A stretch of 64,000 nt of DNA from Janthinobacterium agaricidamnosum (GCF_003667705.1 NZ_CP033019.1:3286001-3350000), one strand, 5' to 3'. Numbered from the stretch's first letter, positions 34,302 to 45,789 are shown. Program-made: numbers and translations. Notes: generated by a model not told the origin, from the sequence alone.

Positions 34302-35612
34302 ATGAGCGGCCCGAAATACCCCGGTTTCGATACCTTATCCCTGCATGCGGGTGCCGCGCCCGACCCGGCCACGGGCGCGCGCGCCACGCCCATCCATTTC
34401 ACGTCCTCGTTTGCCTTCAAGAGTTCGGACCATGCGGCCTCGCTGTTCAATATGGAACGGGCCGGCCACGTCTACTCGCGCATCTCGAATCCCACCAACG
34501 CCGTGCTCGAAGAGCGCATCGCCGCCCTCGAAGGGGGCGTGGCCGGCATCGCCACGGCCAGCGGCCAGGCCGCCATGCACCTGGGTTTATGTACCATCGC
34601 CGGCGCCGGCTCGCACATCGTGGCCTCGCGCGCCCTGTACGGCGGCTCGCACAACCTGCTCGCCTACACATTAAAACGCTTCGGCATCGAGACGACCTTC
34701 GTCGACCCGCGCGACGTGGACGCCTGGCGCGCTGCCATCCGCCCGAATACCAAAGTCCTGTTCGCGGAAACCCTGGGCAATCCCGGCCTCGACGTGCTCG
34801 ATATCCCGACCATTGCCGCCCTGGCGCACGAGCAGCACTTGCCGCTGATGCTCGATTCGACGTTCACCACGCCGTATTTGCTGCGCCCCTTCGAGCATGG
34901 CGCCGACCTGGTGTTCCACTCGGCCACCAAGTTTTTATGCGGCCATGGCACGGCCATCGGCGGCTTGCTGGTCGACGGCGGCACTTTTGATTGGCAGGCG
35001 GCCTACGACCAGACGGGCCGTTTCGCCGAACTGTGCGAACCGTATGACGGCTTTCACGGCATGGTCTTCGCCGAGGAATCGACGGTGGCGCCGTTCGCCC
35101 TGCGCGCGCGGCGCGAAGGCTTGCGCGACTTCGGCGCCGTCATGAGCCCGCACAACGCCTTCGCCATCCTGCAGGGCATCGAAACCCTGGGCTTGCGCAT
35201 GGACCGCCACGTGGCCAATACGCGCAAGGTCATCGATTTTCTGCTGGTCAATCCGGCCGTGGAATCCGTGTCCTACCCGGAACTGCCGTCGCATCCCGAT
35301 TACGAGCTGGCCAAGACCCTGCTGCCGAAGGGCGCGGGCGGCGTCTTCACCTTCCGCCTGCGCGGCGACCGCACGGCGGGCCAGCGCTTCGTCGACAGCC
35401 TGAAGATCTTTTCGCACCTGGCCAACGTGGGGGACGCCAAGTCGCTCGTCATCCACCCCGCCTCCACCACGCACTTCCGCGTGCCCGACGATCAACTGGC
35501 GCAGGCAGGCATCACGCAGGGCACCATGCGCTTGTCGGTGGGCCTGGAAGACGCCGACGATTTGATCGAAGACCTGGCCCGTGGCCTGAAACTGTCGCAG
35601 AAAGGCGCCTGA
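34302..35612 (+). CDS. metY: O-acetylhomoserine sulfhydrylase-type PLP enzyme
   Basis: The 436-residue protein belongs to the Cys/Met metabolism PLP family: GHVYSRISNPTNAVLEERIAALE, ATASGQAAMHL, and the PLP-lysine K210 in SATKFLCGHG. The length and FAEESTVAPFALRARREGLRDFG pattern suggest O-acetylhomoserine sulfhydrylase (MetY). The ATG at 34302 follows GGAGA; an upstream ATG at 34245 is unsupported. The 272-base upstream region shows no riboswitch I can recognise. It is followed 1 base later by a hydrolase gene. Confidence 0.9.
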   Translation: MSGPKYPGFDTLSLHAGAAPDPATGARATPIHFTSSFAFKSSDHAASLFNMERAGHVYSRISNPTNAVLEERIAALEGGVAGIATASGQAAMHLGLCTIAGAGSHIVASRALYGGSHNLLAYTLKRFGIETTFVDPRDVDAWRAAIRPNTKVLFAETLGNPGLDVLDIPTIAALAHEQHLPLMLDSTFTTPYLLRPFEHGADLVFHSATKFLCGHGTAIGGLLVDGGTFDWQAAYDQTGRFAELCEPYDGFHGMVFAEESTVAPFALRARREGLRDFGAVMSPHNAFAILQGIETLGLRMDRHVANTRKVIDFLLVNPAVESVSYPELPSHPDYELAKTLLPKGAGGVFTFRLRGDRTAGQRFVDSLKIFSHLANVGDAKSLVIHPASTTHFRVPDDQLAQAGITQGTMRLSVGLEDADDLIEDLARGLKLSQKGA

Positions 35613-35613
35613 C

Positions 35614-36438
35614 ATGCAGCTCACCATTGAGAACACCACGGCCTACTGCTACACGGGCGGCAAGCCATTCAACCCGAACCAGCCCACGGCCGTCTTCATC
35701 CACGGCGCGCAAAACGACCATAGCGTGTGGGCCCTGCAGACGCGCTACTTTGCTCACCACGGCTGGAACGTGCTGGCCGTCGACTTGCCGGGCCATGGCC
35801 GCAGCGGCGGCGCGGCGAAAACCAAGGTCGAGGAACTGGCGCGCTGGATCCTCGCCGTGCTGGACGGGGCCGGCGCACCCAGGGCCATGCTGATCGGCCA
35901 CAGCATGGGATCATTGATCGCGCTGGAAGCGGCATTCCTGGCACCGGATCGCGTCAGCCACCTGGCCATGCTCGGCTCCACCTACCCGATGAAAGTCTCG
36001 CCGGCGCTGCTGGAAACATCGCTCAACGATGAACAGGCGGCCATCGACATGGTCAATATCTGGTCGCACTCGTCGATCGCGCAAAAGCCCTCGTTTCCCG
36101 GCCCCGGCTTCTATGCCATGGGCGGCGCGCGGCGCCTGAAACAGCGCATCGCCGCGCTCAATCCCGCTCACGTGTTTCACACGGATTTTTCTGCCTGCAA
36201 TGCCTACGCGAACGGCGAAATCGCGGCCGCTTCGGTACACTGCCCCACTTTATTCATTTTCGGCGCGCGCGACATGATGACGCCGCCCAAGTCGACCCGG
36301 CTGCTGACGTCCACCATAGCGCATGGCACCGTGGTGCAGGTCGACAGCGGGCACGAATTGATGGCCGAGCAGCCGGACGCCGTGCTCGACGCGCTGTTTG
36401 CGTTTGCGCAAACGGCAGCGGCAGCGGCAGCGGCATGA
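35614..36438 (+). CDS. alpha/beta hydrolase
   Basis: The 274-residue protein has the hydrolase oxyanion region FIHGAQNDHSVW, the nucleophile elbow GHSMGS (Ser), an Asp region FGARDMMTPPK and catalytic His in VDSGHELMAEQP. The ATG is one base after metY, so the two are co-transcribed. Substrate unknown. A short Ala-rich tail ends it. Confidence 0.9.
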   Translation: MQLTIENTTAYCYTGGKPFNPNQPTAVFIHGAQNDHSVWALQTRYFAHHGWNVLAVDLPGHGRSGGAAKTKVEELARWILAVLDGAGAPRAMLIGHSMGSLIALEAAFLAPDRVSHLAMLGSTYPMKVSPALLETSLNDEQAAIDMVNIWSHSSIAQKPSFPGPGFYAMGGARRLKQRIAALNPAHVFHTDFSACNAYANGEIAAASVHCPTLFIFGARDMMTPPKSTRLLTSTIAHGTVVQVDSGHELMAEQPDAVLDALFAFAQTAAAAAAA

Positions 36439-36456
36439 ACGCTTTTTTTAGGATAG

Positions 36457-37866
36457 ATGCACATGTTGTTGAATACCCTGTTTGAAGAATTGACCGGCCG
36501 CGGCAGCGGCACGGAGGCGGAGCGGCACGAACGCTACAACTGGCTGCAACAGCTGCGTTTCAATAACCCGCAAGCGGAAGAAGGCGGCCCGATGGCCGGC
36601 ATTCCGTACTACCAATGGTGCCGGCTGCCGCAAGCGCTGATCGTCGCGGGCCAGCACACGGACCTGCTGGTCGGCACCACGAGCGCACTGTATCTGGTCT
36701 TCGAGGGCCGCCACGCGGCCGCGTTTGCGGCCGAACTGGGCCTGCAATACGACGCCAACAACCGCATCGACCGCCCCGGCGGCCTCGACGAGCTGCTCGA
36801 TGCCTATGAAGAGCAGGACGACGGCAGCTGGGCCACCCTGCCGAACGAAGCGCCAGCGCCGCCGCTTGCCGGCTGGGACGACGTGTACTTCCGCGTGCGC
36901 GACCTGAGCGACGGCAGGACCATCCAGAGCGTGACCACCATCGCCTACGAAAGCAGCCGTTTCCCTGGCTACACCCTGCTGGGCACGACCATGGTGGGCG
37001 CGGGCGCCATCGCCCACGACGACGAGACGGCGGAATATTTGCAGCAAATCTTCGCCGACTGGGCCATTCAGCGCGAATGCGCCGATGTCTGTCTGCCAGC
37101 GCAGGAACCGTGGCCCCACGCGCCGCGCCAGACGCCGCCCGCGCCTTTCGGTACCCCCTTCGATTTTGCCCGCAATCTCGCCTATCTTGACACCCTGCTG
37201 GCCGCCTACGAACGCGCGCAGGGGCAGGCGGAAATCGATGGCGGCGATAGCGCTTACTGGGCATGCGCGGCCGCCAGCGTGGCTTACCAGGTCTTCTCGC
37301 TGCGCTACACGGCAGGCCTGCCCTTGCCCGAAGTGGAAACGGCGCTGGAAGCTGCCATCGGCGCCTGCGAAGCGGCACGCGCGGCCCTGGCCGAGGCCTA
37401 CGATGACGATGCCTTGCCCGCCTTTGATTTCGAACAATTGACGGATTACGCGCGTACCCTGCAGCTGCTGGGCGCGGCCCTGCTGTTCGGCCGCCACGAC
37501 CTGGCCGCCCGCCTGGCCGCCCTGCAGACGGCCTTCGACGGCGAAGACGGCGTGTACGAAGCGCTGCTGTCGACGATCGATGCGCAGCGTCCAGCCGTCG
37601 ACGAATGGTATTTCGCCGAGCCCTATTCGGCCCTGTTCGAGTGCCTGGACGCGGACGATGCCGCGCAGCAGCTGGAACACCTGCGGCACTATCTGGCCAG
37701 CTGGCATGGCGCGCTGGTGCACGAAGACTGGTTCAACGGCCATTTGCGCGCGCACGGCCTGGGCGGCTACTACGGCCTGTGGGCCTTCGAGGCGGCCGCC
37801 GTGGCCAAACACCTTGGCCTGGAGCGCTGCGCGCTGGCCCACTGGGTGATGCCGCCCACGCCCTGA
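36457..37866 (+). CDS. protein with C-terminal PoNi-like immunity domain
   Basis: The last ~120 residues of the 469-residue protein (WYFAEPYSALFECLDADDAAQ, then YYGLWAFEAAAVAKHLGLE) match the PoNi C-terminal domain (DUF1911), found in immunity proteins against PoNe-type DNase toxins. The first ~200 residues are a separate alpha/beta domain with a YYQWCRLPQALIVAGQ motif and no recognised family. No toxin gene is next to it. Two ATGs (36457, 36463) are possible starts. Together with the next gene it forms a small accessory-looking island. Confidence 0.6.
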   Translation: MHMLLNTLFEELTGRGSGTEAERHERYNWLQQLRFNNPQAEEGGPMAGIPYYQWCRLPQALIVAGQHTDLLVGTTSALYLVFEGRHAAAFAAELGLQYDANNRIDRPGGLDELLDAYEEQDDGSWATLPNEAPAPPLAGWDDVYFRVRDLSDGRTIQSVTTIAYESSRFPGYTLLGTTMVGAGAIAHDDETAEYLQQIFADWAIQRECADVCLPAQEPWPHAPRQTPPAPFGTPFDFARNLAYLDTLLAAYERAQGQAEIDGGDSAYWACAAASVAYQVFSLRYTAGLPLPEVETALEAAIGACEAARAALAEAYDDDALPAFDFEQLTDYARTLQLLGAALLFGRHDLAARLAALQTAFDGEDGVYEALLSTIDAQRPAVDEWYFAEPYSALFECLDADDAAQQLEHLRHYLASWHGALVHEDWFNGHLRAHGLGGYYGLWAFEAAAVAKHLGLERCALAHWVMPPTP

Positions 37867-37895
37867 ATGCCCCGTTTACTTTTAGATAAATATCA

Positions 37896-39887
37896 ATGAT
37901 CAATACCGCAGCCCTGTTCGGCACCGCATTTTTACCCGGCCAGGCCGGCTTCGACATCGAGACGATCACGGGCCTGGCTGAATGGCGGCTGGACGTACCC
38001 GTGCTGTTCAAGCTGCTCATCGGCGCCGGCACGCAAGCAGTCGCCTGGCCCATCTACGGCGATGGCGAAGACTGCCCCTGCGTGCTGGCCGCGCCGATGG
38101 CGCAGGCACAGGCCAGCTGGCAAGCGTTGTCCGCGCTGATGGACCGGCCGCGCGACGCGGCCGCCATCGTCGCGCGCAGCGCCATCAGCAGCCTGCTGGC
38201 CAGCGGCCAGGCGTGGCTGATCCTCGATTGCGTGCAGCTGATCGCGCACGATATCGGCACGCCGGAATACGCGGCCGCGCTCGAGGCCCTGCGCGCCGAG
38301 GCGCATGCCCTGCACTCTGCCCTGCAGCGCGGCGACCGGGACGCGTTGGCGCCGCTGCTGGCCGCTGGTTCCGCATCGCCTGCGACCGGCTACTGGTCGG
38401 CGTCCGCCAGCGCGCAACTGGCCGATGTCGAGGAACTCGATGCGGAAGATGTACCGTTCCTGCAAGGCCTGGAAGTGGCGGGATGGGAGGAAGACGCGCT
38501 GTGCTATGCAGTCAGCGCCGCCGCTGAACCGGACGTCACCGGCCTCGTCACGCCCTATGGCCGCTGGATCGTGCCGCTGTCGCAGCGCTATGTCGACCTG
38601 GGCGTTTACTACGCGGACGATGGCTGGATCACCTTTGCCACGGCGGACGCCCCCGATGCACACGGCGTGCTGGACCTGAACGGCACGGTGGTGCTGCCGC
38701 CGTCCCCCGGAGCCCTGTACGTCATCAGCCCCCATCTGGTACAGAGAATCGCGCCGGACGGCGCCAGCCGCCTGCTGCGCCTGCCCGACGGCGCGCTGCT
38801 GATGGACGGGGTGGACAACATCTGCCAGCGCGACGATGGTTTGATCGACATCGAACGCCAGACGGGCGATGACGACGAGCGCAATGTGCACGGCGTGGTC
38901 GACACCACGGGCAAGGTGGTGGTGCCGGCCTCCTACAGCTCCGTGCAGGATTTCGGCACGAAGAAGAAAATCGCCATCGTCAGCCAGCGCATCGCCGGGC
39001 GCTTCCTGTTTGGCCTGGTCAATAGCCAGGGCGAGCTGCTGGCGCCCTGCCAGTACGAAGCCATCGATAGCGCCACCACGTCGTCGCCGCCCAAGCTGCG
39101 CAAGAATCTGATCTTCGCCATCGATGCGCAAGGCCTGGCCTGCATGCTGACGCCCGATGGCAAGCAGGCGTTTACGCCGCTATATCCGCCCGCCCACTAT
39201 CTGCGCGGCGTGGCCGTGCAAAGCGACTTTTTATATGTGGTCAACGATGGCATGGCCTGGAGCATGGATTTCACGGGCCAGCTGCTGGAGCAGTTCGACA
39301 CCGTGGAGAACTTCAAGGCGGCCATCACGGCGCAATTGAGCGAGTCCATCGGCCTGGGCAAGAAAAAACCCGCCAAGCGCCGCAGTTTCACGCCGGCGCA
39401 GATCCTGGCCAAGGCCGACCGCGAGCAGTTGCGCGCGCTGGCCGCGCTGCTCTTGCTGGGCGATGCGGCACTGGCCGCACGCTGCGTGGACATCACCCTG
39501 GAAGAACTGGCGGATGACGACCCGGAAGAGGAATACGAAGGCGAGACGCCCGAAGCGGCGTGTTTCTTCCTGCTCTGGTCCACGGCCGCCGATGCGCTGG
39601 GCCACGGCACCACCCTGGACTGGAAATCGGTCGATGAAGTGCCGCGCATCGCCCGGCACATCGACCTGCCCGCGCTGCGCGATTTTTCGTGGGCGCAGCG
39701 CGAGGATGGCGACGCGATGGCCGAAGGCCTGGCCGCCATCGCCACCCACCTGGCGCCGCATCAGCTGCGCCTGGTGAACCTGCACGGCGGCGAGGACACG
39801 TATTATCTGGGCGTGGTACGCACGCAGGATGCGGCCGCGTTCAGCAAGGCGGCGCTGCAGGCGGTCCTGCGGCCCGTGCTGCTGTGA
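37896..39887 (+). CDS. WG-repeat-containing protein, unknown
   Basis: The 663-residue protein has WG-type repeats in the central region (NVHGVVDTTGKVVVPASYSSV at about 325-350; FLFGLVNSQGELLAPCQYEAI at about 365-395), which usually form a beta-propeller-like or repeat scaffold. The C-terminal 150 residues (WSTAADALGHGTTLDWKSVDEV... WLNLHGGEDTYYLGVV-type pattern) resemble a SMI1/DUF6630-like domain; that assignment is weak. The N-terminus is unassigned. It follows the PoNi-like gene by 29 bases and may be its partner. Confidence 0.55.
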   Translation: MINTAALFGTAFLPGQAGFDIETITGLAEWRLDVPVLFKLLIGAGTQAVAWPIYGDGEDCPCVLAAPMAQAQASWQALSALMDRPRDAAAIVARSAISSLLASGQAWLILDCVQLIAHDIGTPEYAAALEALRAEAHALHSALQRGDRDALAPLLAAGSASPATGYWSASASAQLADVEELDAEDVPFLQGLEVAGWEEDALCYAVSAAAEPDVTGLVTPYGRWIVPLSQRYVDLGVYYADDGWITFATADAPDAHGVLDLNGTVVLPPSPGALYVISPHLVQRIAPDGASRLLRLPDGALLMDGVDNICQRDDGLIDIERQTGDDDERNVHGVVDTTGKVVVPASYSSVQDFGTKKKIAIVSQRIAGRFLFGLVNSQGELLAPCQYEAIDSATTSSPPKLRKNLIFAIDAQGLACMLTPDGKQAFTPLYPPAHYLRGVAVQSDFLYVVNDGMAWSMDFTGQLLEQFDTVENFKAAITAQLSESIGLGKKKPAKRRSFTPAQILAKADREQLRALAALLLLGDAALAARCVDITLEELADDDPEEEYEGETPEAACFFLLWSTAADALGHGTTLDWKSVDEVPRIARHIDLPALRDFSWAQREDGDAMAEGLAAIATHLAPHQLRLVNLHGGEDTYYLGVVRTQDAAAFSKAALQAVLRPVLL

Positions 39888-39914
39888 CGGCTTGCCGGCC
39901 CGTCTGCTGATATC

Positions 39915-39956
39915 GCACCCGGCCGGCAACATGGAGCGCCGTTGCTGGCCGGGTGC
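39915..39956. terminator. strong hairpin between convergent genes
   Basis: GCACCCGGCC (39915-39924) and GGCCGGGTGC (39947-39956) pair, continuing with GCAAC/GTTGC. It is five bases from the stop of the lipoprotein gene. A U-tract is weak (ATCTTT on one side). Confidence 0.6.
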
Positions 39957-39960
39957 ATCT

Positions 39961-41358
39961 TTACTTGACGGAACGATCGAACAGCGCCTTGTCAAAACGC
40001 AGGGTAATGACTTCGGTATCGTCCGGCTTGCCTGGCTTGCGTCCGTCTTCACCGGGGTAGTTCGTGTCAATTGCCACGACTAGCGTGTGGGCATCGAGGA
40101 CTTCAACGCTCTCCACCGAGTCGAAAGGCATGCTGAACTTACCCACGGGCATATTGCTCGCCTGCCCGCCGATGCCTTTGGGGTCGGAGATATTCAGCAA
40201 GTCCACCAGCAGCGTTTTCTTGAGGGCGCCATCAGCATCTTTCTCCTTCAGGTCGACCAGGTACAGGCGCTTGATCACGGCCTTGGCGCCCCAGAAGCCG
40301 TCGCGCTCGATGAGCACGAACTTGCTGCCGCCGACATTGGTCATGTCGCCGATCACGACGCCATTATCCTTGGCCGCGCCATCCTTGCGGTACACGAGGT
40401 TCTTGCCGGTATAGCGCATGGCGGCGGGGTCGAACTCGAAGATGTTCAGGTAGCGCTCATCCGCGGTAACGGGCCGCAGGGACGGGTCGCTTGGCGCCGC
40501 TTCCGGCACCGCGTAGAGCAGGCTGCGGTCGGCGTTATAGGCCAGGCTTTCGAAACCGCGGCTGCCTGACAGGGTGATGCTGGCGCCCTTGCCCAGCACT
40601 TCCGGATTGGCCGGGCTGCGCAGGAAGGGATGGGGAACGGGATCGCCCATGAGCGTGCCGTTTTTGTCGAAGTGCAGGATATACGGGCCGAACTCCTCGC
40701 CCACGAACCAGGTGCCATCGGCGGCGCGCGCGAGCGATTCAATGTCGAAGTCAAAACCGGTCAGCAGGCGGCCCGCGCGAATGCGCGCATCGACGGCGAT
40801 ACCGCTGTCGGAAAAGACCAGCCCGCCGGAGGTGTTGCTTGGGTAGTTGACATAGTCGGCCGTGATTTTCAGGTCGATGCCCTTGCCGTCGTTTAAGAAA
40901 CCCCTGGCGTCGTTGAAGGCGAGAAAACTGTTGATCTTGATGCTGCCCGGCGTCTTGCTGGCGTCTGCGTCCGTGCGGAAGTTGATGCTGGCGTTATACA
41001 GGCCGAGCACGAAATCGGCCGAATTGCCCTTGGCGCCGTAGCCATTGTCGGCCATGGCAGTCCAGCTGCCGTCGTCATTCCTCAGCAGAGCGGAGAAGCC
41101 GGGAATCGGCACGCCATTGGCAAACGGCGGGCTGACGCCAAGCGCCGCGGCCATGAACTGTCCGGAAACCGGCGCCGGCCAGCGCGCCGTGTCAGGCAAC
41201 GCTGCCCAGCCGACCAACTGGTGCGGCAGCCCTTCCCCCTCCTTGGGCACCGCGTCGGGAGCCGCAGAGGAACTGCCGCCGCAGGCAGCCAGCATGCCGC
41301 TCACCATCACGATGGCCAAGCCGCGGCTCCAATTCAAACCGCTCAAATGACAACGCAT
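39961..41358 (-). CDS. esterase-like phytase-domain lipoprotein
   Basis: The 465-residue protein has a lipobox (GMLAAC, Cys at position 26), so it is exported and lipidated. The mature region fits the phytase-like esterase domain: MADNGYGAKGNSADFVLGLYN, FDFDIESLARAADGTWFVGEEFGPYI and LNIFEFDPAAMRYTGKNLVY. Members act on organophosphates or have unknown roles. The start at M1 or M17 is not certain. Confidence 0.85.
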   Translation of the reverse strand: MRCHLSGLNWSRGLAIVMVSGMLAACGGSSSAAPDAVPKEGEGLPHQLVGWAALPDTARWPAPVSGQFMAAALGVSPPFANGVPIPGFSALLRNDDGSWTAMADNGYGAKGNSADFVLGLYNASINFRTDADASKTPGSIKINSFLAFNDARGFLNDGKGIDLKITADYVNYPSNTSGGLVFSDSGIAVDARIRAGRLLTGFDFDIESLARAADGTWFVGEEFGPYILHFDKNGTLMGDPVPHPFLRSPANPEVLGKGASITLSGSRGFESLAYNADRSLLYAVPEAAPSDPSLRPVTADERYLNIFEFDPAAMRYTGKNLVYRKDGAAKDNGVVIGDMTNVGGSKFVLIERDGFWGAKAVIKRLYLVDLKEKDADGALKKTLLVDLLNISDPKGIGGQASNMPVGKFSMPFDSVESVEVLDAHTLVVAIDTNYPGEDGRKPGKPDDTEVITLRFDKALFDRSVK

Positions 41359-41477
41359 ATTTGCTTCCTCTACAAGATGAATGGAGAGGAAAGCTTACCG
41401 GCCTTCGGTGACCAGTCTATGACATGCGTCGCTATCGCGCGGGGCAGATGCAGGCAGCGCGCGCACCGCCGGGCCCG

Positions 41478-42860
41478 TCAATTGCAGCGCACTTCCCCGA
41501 AATGCTGCGCCAGGCTCAGGCCCAGTCCCTGCTCCACGGCGTTTTCCACCTGCGCGGCCAGCGCGGCCGCCTCTTCCGCCGCCTTGATGTCGCGCTCGTT
41601 GGTGGAGCCGGCCGGATAGCCGGAGTTCACGCGCATGCCGCCGAAGACGAACAGGCGGTAGACGTCGGCCAGGCTGATGCGGTTGACGTTGCCCAGCAAG
41701 ACCCAGTGGTCGGAACTGTCGGCCACGCGCTTGCCCCACTGTACCCGCACGGCGCCGTCCACGTTGACCCGTCCCACCCAGCCCTGCTGCACCATCTTGT
41801 CGAGCAGGGTTTCCATCTCTTCGAAGCCCAGGCGCGTGCTGCGGCGGATCTCGGCCGCGCCCACGAGGGCCGAATCGGCGCAGTGGCACGCCTGGTGCAG
41901 CACTTTCAGGATGGCGACGGCGTCGACGAATTCGCTGCCCGGTGCCGCTTCGTACCACCAGCGCTCGTATTTCACGACGGGCAAGGCGGCCACCAGCAAG
42001 GCGCCCACCAGGGTGATCATCCAGCTCAGGTATATCCACACGAGGAACAGCGGCAAGGCGGCCAGCGCGCCATAAATGCGCGAATAGGTGGGGAATTCCT
42101 GGATGAATTCGCCGAAGCCGCGCTTGGCCACCTCGAACGCCAGCGCCGCCAGCAAGCCGCCCCAGGCCGCGTCGCGCCAGTCCACGTCGCGGTTCGGCAC
42201 GGCGATGTAGAGCAAGGTAAACGCCAGCATGGTCAGGCCGATCGACACCAGCGTGTAAAACACGGCGCCGATGAACGGCACGGCGCCCACCACGCCGCTG
42301 GTGGCCATGAAGAGGCGCGAGGTCACCGTCAGCGACACGCCCACCAGCAGCGGCCCCAGGGTGACGATGGCCCAGTAGACGAGCAAACGCTTGGTCCAGC
42401 GGCGCTCCTGGCGCACGCGCCAGATGCGGTTGAAGACGCGCTCGATCAAGCCCATCATGCCCACCGAGGTGACGATCAGGGCGCCCGCACCGATGGCCGA
42501 CAATCGCGTCGCCTTCGAGGCAAACGTCGTCAGGTAGTCGAGGATGGTGTTCGAGATGCCCTTGGGCATCACGCTTTGCACGAAATAGTCTTCCAGCGCG
42601 TGGCGGAAGGTATTAAACAGGGGGAAGGTGGTGAAGATGGCCAGGGCCAGCGTGAGCAGCGGCACCAGCGCGAACACGGTGGCGAACGTCAGGCTGCCGG
42701 CCACTTGCGGCAGGCTTTCCTCGCGCACGCGGCGGCGCGCGAACTGCAGCAGGTCGCGCGTTTCGGACCACGTCAGGCCGCGCACGACGTCCAGCCCCAT
42801 GCTCAGGGTGCGCCACAGGTATTGGAAGAACGGGAATATATATTTTGAAAACATGTGCAA
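41478..42860 (-). CDS. YihY/BrkB-family inner-membrane protein
   Basis: The 460-residue protein has an N-terminal cytoplasmic region, then about six transmembrane segments with YihY landmarks: QVAGSLTFATVFALVPLLTLALAIF, LIERVFNRIWRV and YGALAALPLFLVWIYLSWMITL. The 130-residue C-terminus looks like a helix-rich/winged-helix domain. Family proteins are of uncertain function (once called ribonuclease BN). Confidence 0.9.
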   Translation of the reverse strand: MHMFSKYIFPFFQYLWRTLSMGLDVVRGLTWSETRDLLQFARRRVREESLPQVAGSLTFATVFALVPLLTLALAIFTTFPLFNTFRHALEDYFVQSVMPKGISNTILDYLTTFASKATRLSAIGAGALIVTSVGMMGLIERVFNRIWRVRQERRWTKRLLVYWAIVTLGPLLVGVSLTVTSRLFMATSGVVGAVPFIGAVFYTLVSIGLTMLAFTLLYIAVPNRDVDWRDAAWGGLLAALAFEVAKRGFGEFIQEFPTYSRIYGALAALPLFLVWIYLSWMITLVGALLVAALPVVKYERWWYEAAPGSEFVDAVAILKVLHQACHCADSALVGAAEIRRSTRLGFEEMETLLDKMVQQGWVGRVNVDGAVRVQWGKRVADSSDHWVLLGNVNRISLADVYRLFVFGGMRVNSGYPAGSTNERDIKAAEEAAALAAQVENAVEQGLGLSLAQHFGEVRCN

Positions 42861-42879
42861 AATCAGAACGGCGCCATGA

Positions 42880-43936
<1,057 letters not shown>

Positions 43937-43940
<4 letters not shown>

Positions 43941-45364
43941 CTGGTCAAACCGATTTCCTCGCCGCCTGCCGCGACCTGCTGGGCGACACCTACGTCCTCA
44001 CCTTGGACGCCGACACGGCGCCCTTCCTCACCGACTGGCGCGACAGGTTTACGGGCAAGGCCCTGGCCGTGCTGCGCCCCGCCACCGTGGAGCAGGTGGC
44101 CGCAATCCTGCGCGCCTGCGCGCAATGGCAGGTGCCCGTCGTGCCGCAGGGCGGCAATACGGGCCTGGTGCTGGGCAGCATCCCCGATGCGGCCGGCACG
44201 GCCGTCGTGCTGTCGCTGGCGCGCCTGAACAGCATCCGCGCGCTCGATCCCGTCAACCGCACGATCACGGTCGATGCCGGCTGCATCCTGCAAACCATCC
44301 AGGAAGCGGCCAGTGCCGCCGGCTGTCTGTTCCCCCTGTCGCTGGCGGCCGAAGGCAGCTGCACCATCGGGGGGAATCTGGCGACGAACGCGGGCGGCAC
44401 GGCAGTACTGCGCTACGGGAACACGCGCGAGCTGTGCCTGGGCCTGGAAGTGGTCACGCCTCAGGGCGAGATCTGGAGCGGCTTGCGCGGCCTGCGCAAG
44501 GACAATACCGGCTACGATTTGCGCGACCTGTACATCGGCGCCGAAGGCACTCTGGGCGTGATCACGGGCGCGGTCATGAAGTTGTACCCGCAGCCGAAGG
44601 CCTGCATCACGGCGCTGGCCGCCATGCCCTCGCCCGCCCACGCCCTGCGCTTGTTAAGCCTGATGCAGGACCATTGCGGCGCCAGCCTGACGGGTTTTGA
44701 ACTGATGTCGCAATACTGTTTGCAACTGGTAGCGGAGCAATTTCCGCAGCTGCCGCGCCCGTTCGCCGACGCGCATGGGCAGTCGCATGGGCAATATGTG
44801 TTGCTGGAACTGTCCAGCAGCCAGTCCGAGGCGCATGCCGTGGAATTGCTCGAAGCGAGCATCGGCGCGGCCCTGGAAGACGAGTTGATCGAAGACGCCG
44901 TCGTCGCCAGTTCCGTGGCGCAGTCCGAAGGCCTGTGGCAGCTGCGCGAACATATTCCGCTGGCGCAGGCGCAGGCGGGCAAGAACATCAAACACGATAT
45001 CTCGCTGCCCATTTCCCGCATCGCCGACTTCATCGCCGTCACGGATGCGGCCCTTGCGTCAGCCTTCCCCGGCTGCCAGCTCGTGTGCTTCGGCCACCTG
45101 GGCGACGGCAACCTGCATTACAACGTGGCGCCGCCAGCCGGCATGACGGACCGGGATTTCCTGGCCAACCAGGATGCCATCAACCGCATCGTGCACGACC
45201 AGGTCCACGGCTTTGGCGGCTCGATATCGGCCGAGCACGGCATCGGCGCACTGAAAAAGGCGGATCTGGCGCACTACAAGTCGCCGCTGGAACTGCAGCT
45301 GATGCGCGCCGTGAAGCAGGCGCTGGACCCGCAAAACATCATGAATCCGGGGAAGATATTGTGA
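43937..45364 (+). CDS. FAD-linked oxidase (D-2-hydroxy acid dehydrogenase type)
   Basis: The 475-residue protein belongs to the GlcD-type flavin oxidases: VVPQGGNTGLVLGSIPD (PCMH FAD-binding), NLATNAGGTAVLRYGNTRELCLGLEVV, ALGTLGVIT region, and the FAD-ox C domain with FGHLGDGNLHYNV and SAEHGIGALKKA. It oxidises 2-hydroxy acids such as D-lactate or 2-hydroxyglutarate; the substrate is not determined. Coupled to neighbours by overlaps. Confidence 0.92.
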
Positions 45365-45789
45365 AGCCATCGTCTCTCCTGCTCTGCGCCATGGCCTTGC
45401 TGGCCGGTTCCGCCAGCGCGCAGGACGTCTACAAATGTGTGCAGGATGGCCAGACCAGCTATAGCGCCACGCCCTGCACGGGCGGCCAGCTGCAGATCCT
45501 GGAAGTTCCCTCGCCTCCGCCCGCCGTCGACAAGGGCGCGGCCACGCGTCAGGAACGGGTGGCCAGCCAGATGGAAGCGGCGCGCAAGAAGCGCGAAAAC
45601 CTGGAAGACCAGGCGCGCGAACGGGCCGCCAAACAGAAGGAAATGCACGAGAAGCATTGCGCCCAGCTACGGCTGGAACAAAAATGGGCGGCGCAGGACG
45701 CCGTCGGCGCGGGTGATAAAACCCGCAATGCGGCGCAACTGAAAGCGCGGCGCGCCGGCGAGCGCCTGGCCGTTGAATGTCTGAATTGA
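45361..45789 (+). CDS. DUF4124-family secreted protein
   Basis: The 142-residue product starts at a GTG that overlaps the previous stop. Signal peptide residues 1-21 (LLLCAMALLAGSASA|QD) precede YKCVQDGQTSYSATPC, the DUF4124 core with two cysteines. The remainder is a charged helical segment. Periplasmic, function unknown. Confidence 0.85.
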   Translation: MKPSSLLLCAMALLAGSASAQDVYKCVQDGQTSYSATPCTGGQLQILEVPSPPPAVDKGAATRQERVASQMEAARKKRENLEDQARERAAKQKEMHEKHCAQLRLEQKWAAQDAVGAGDKTRNAAQLKARRAGERLAVECLN

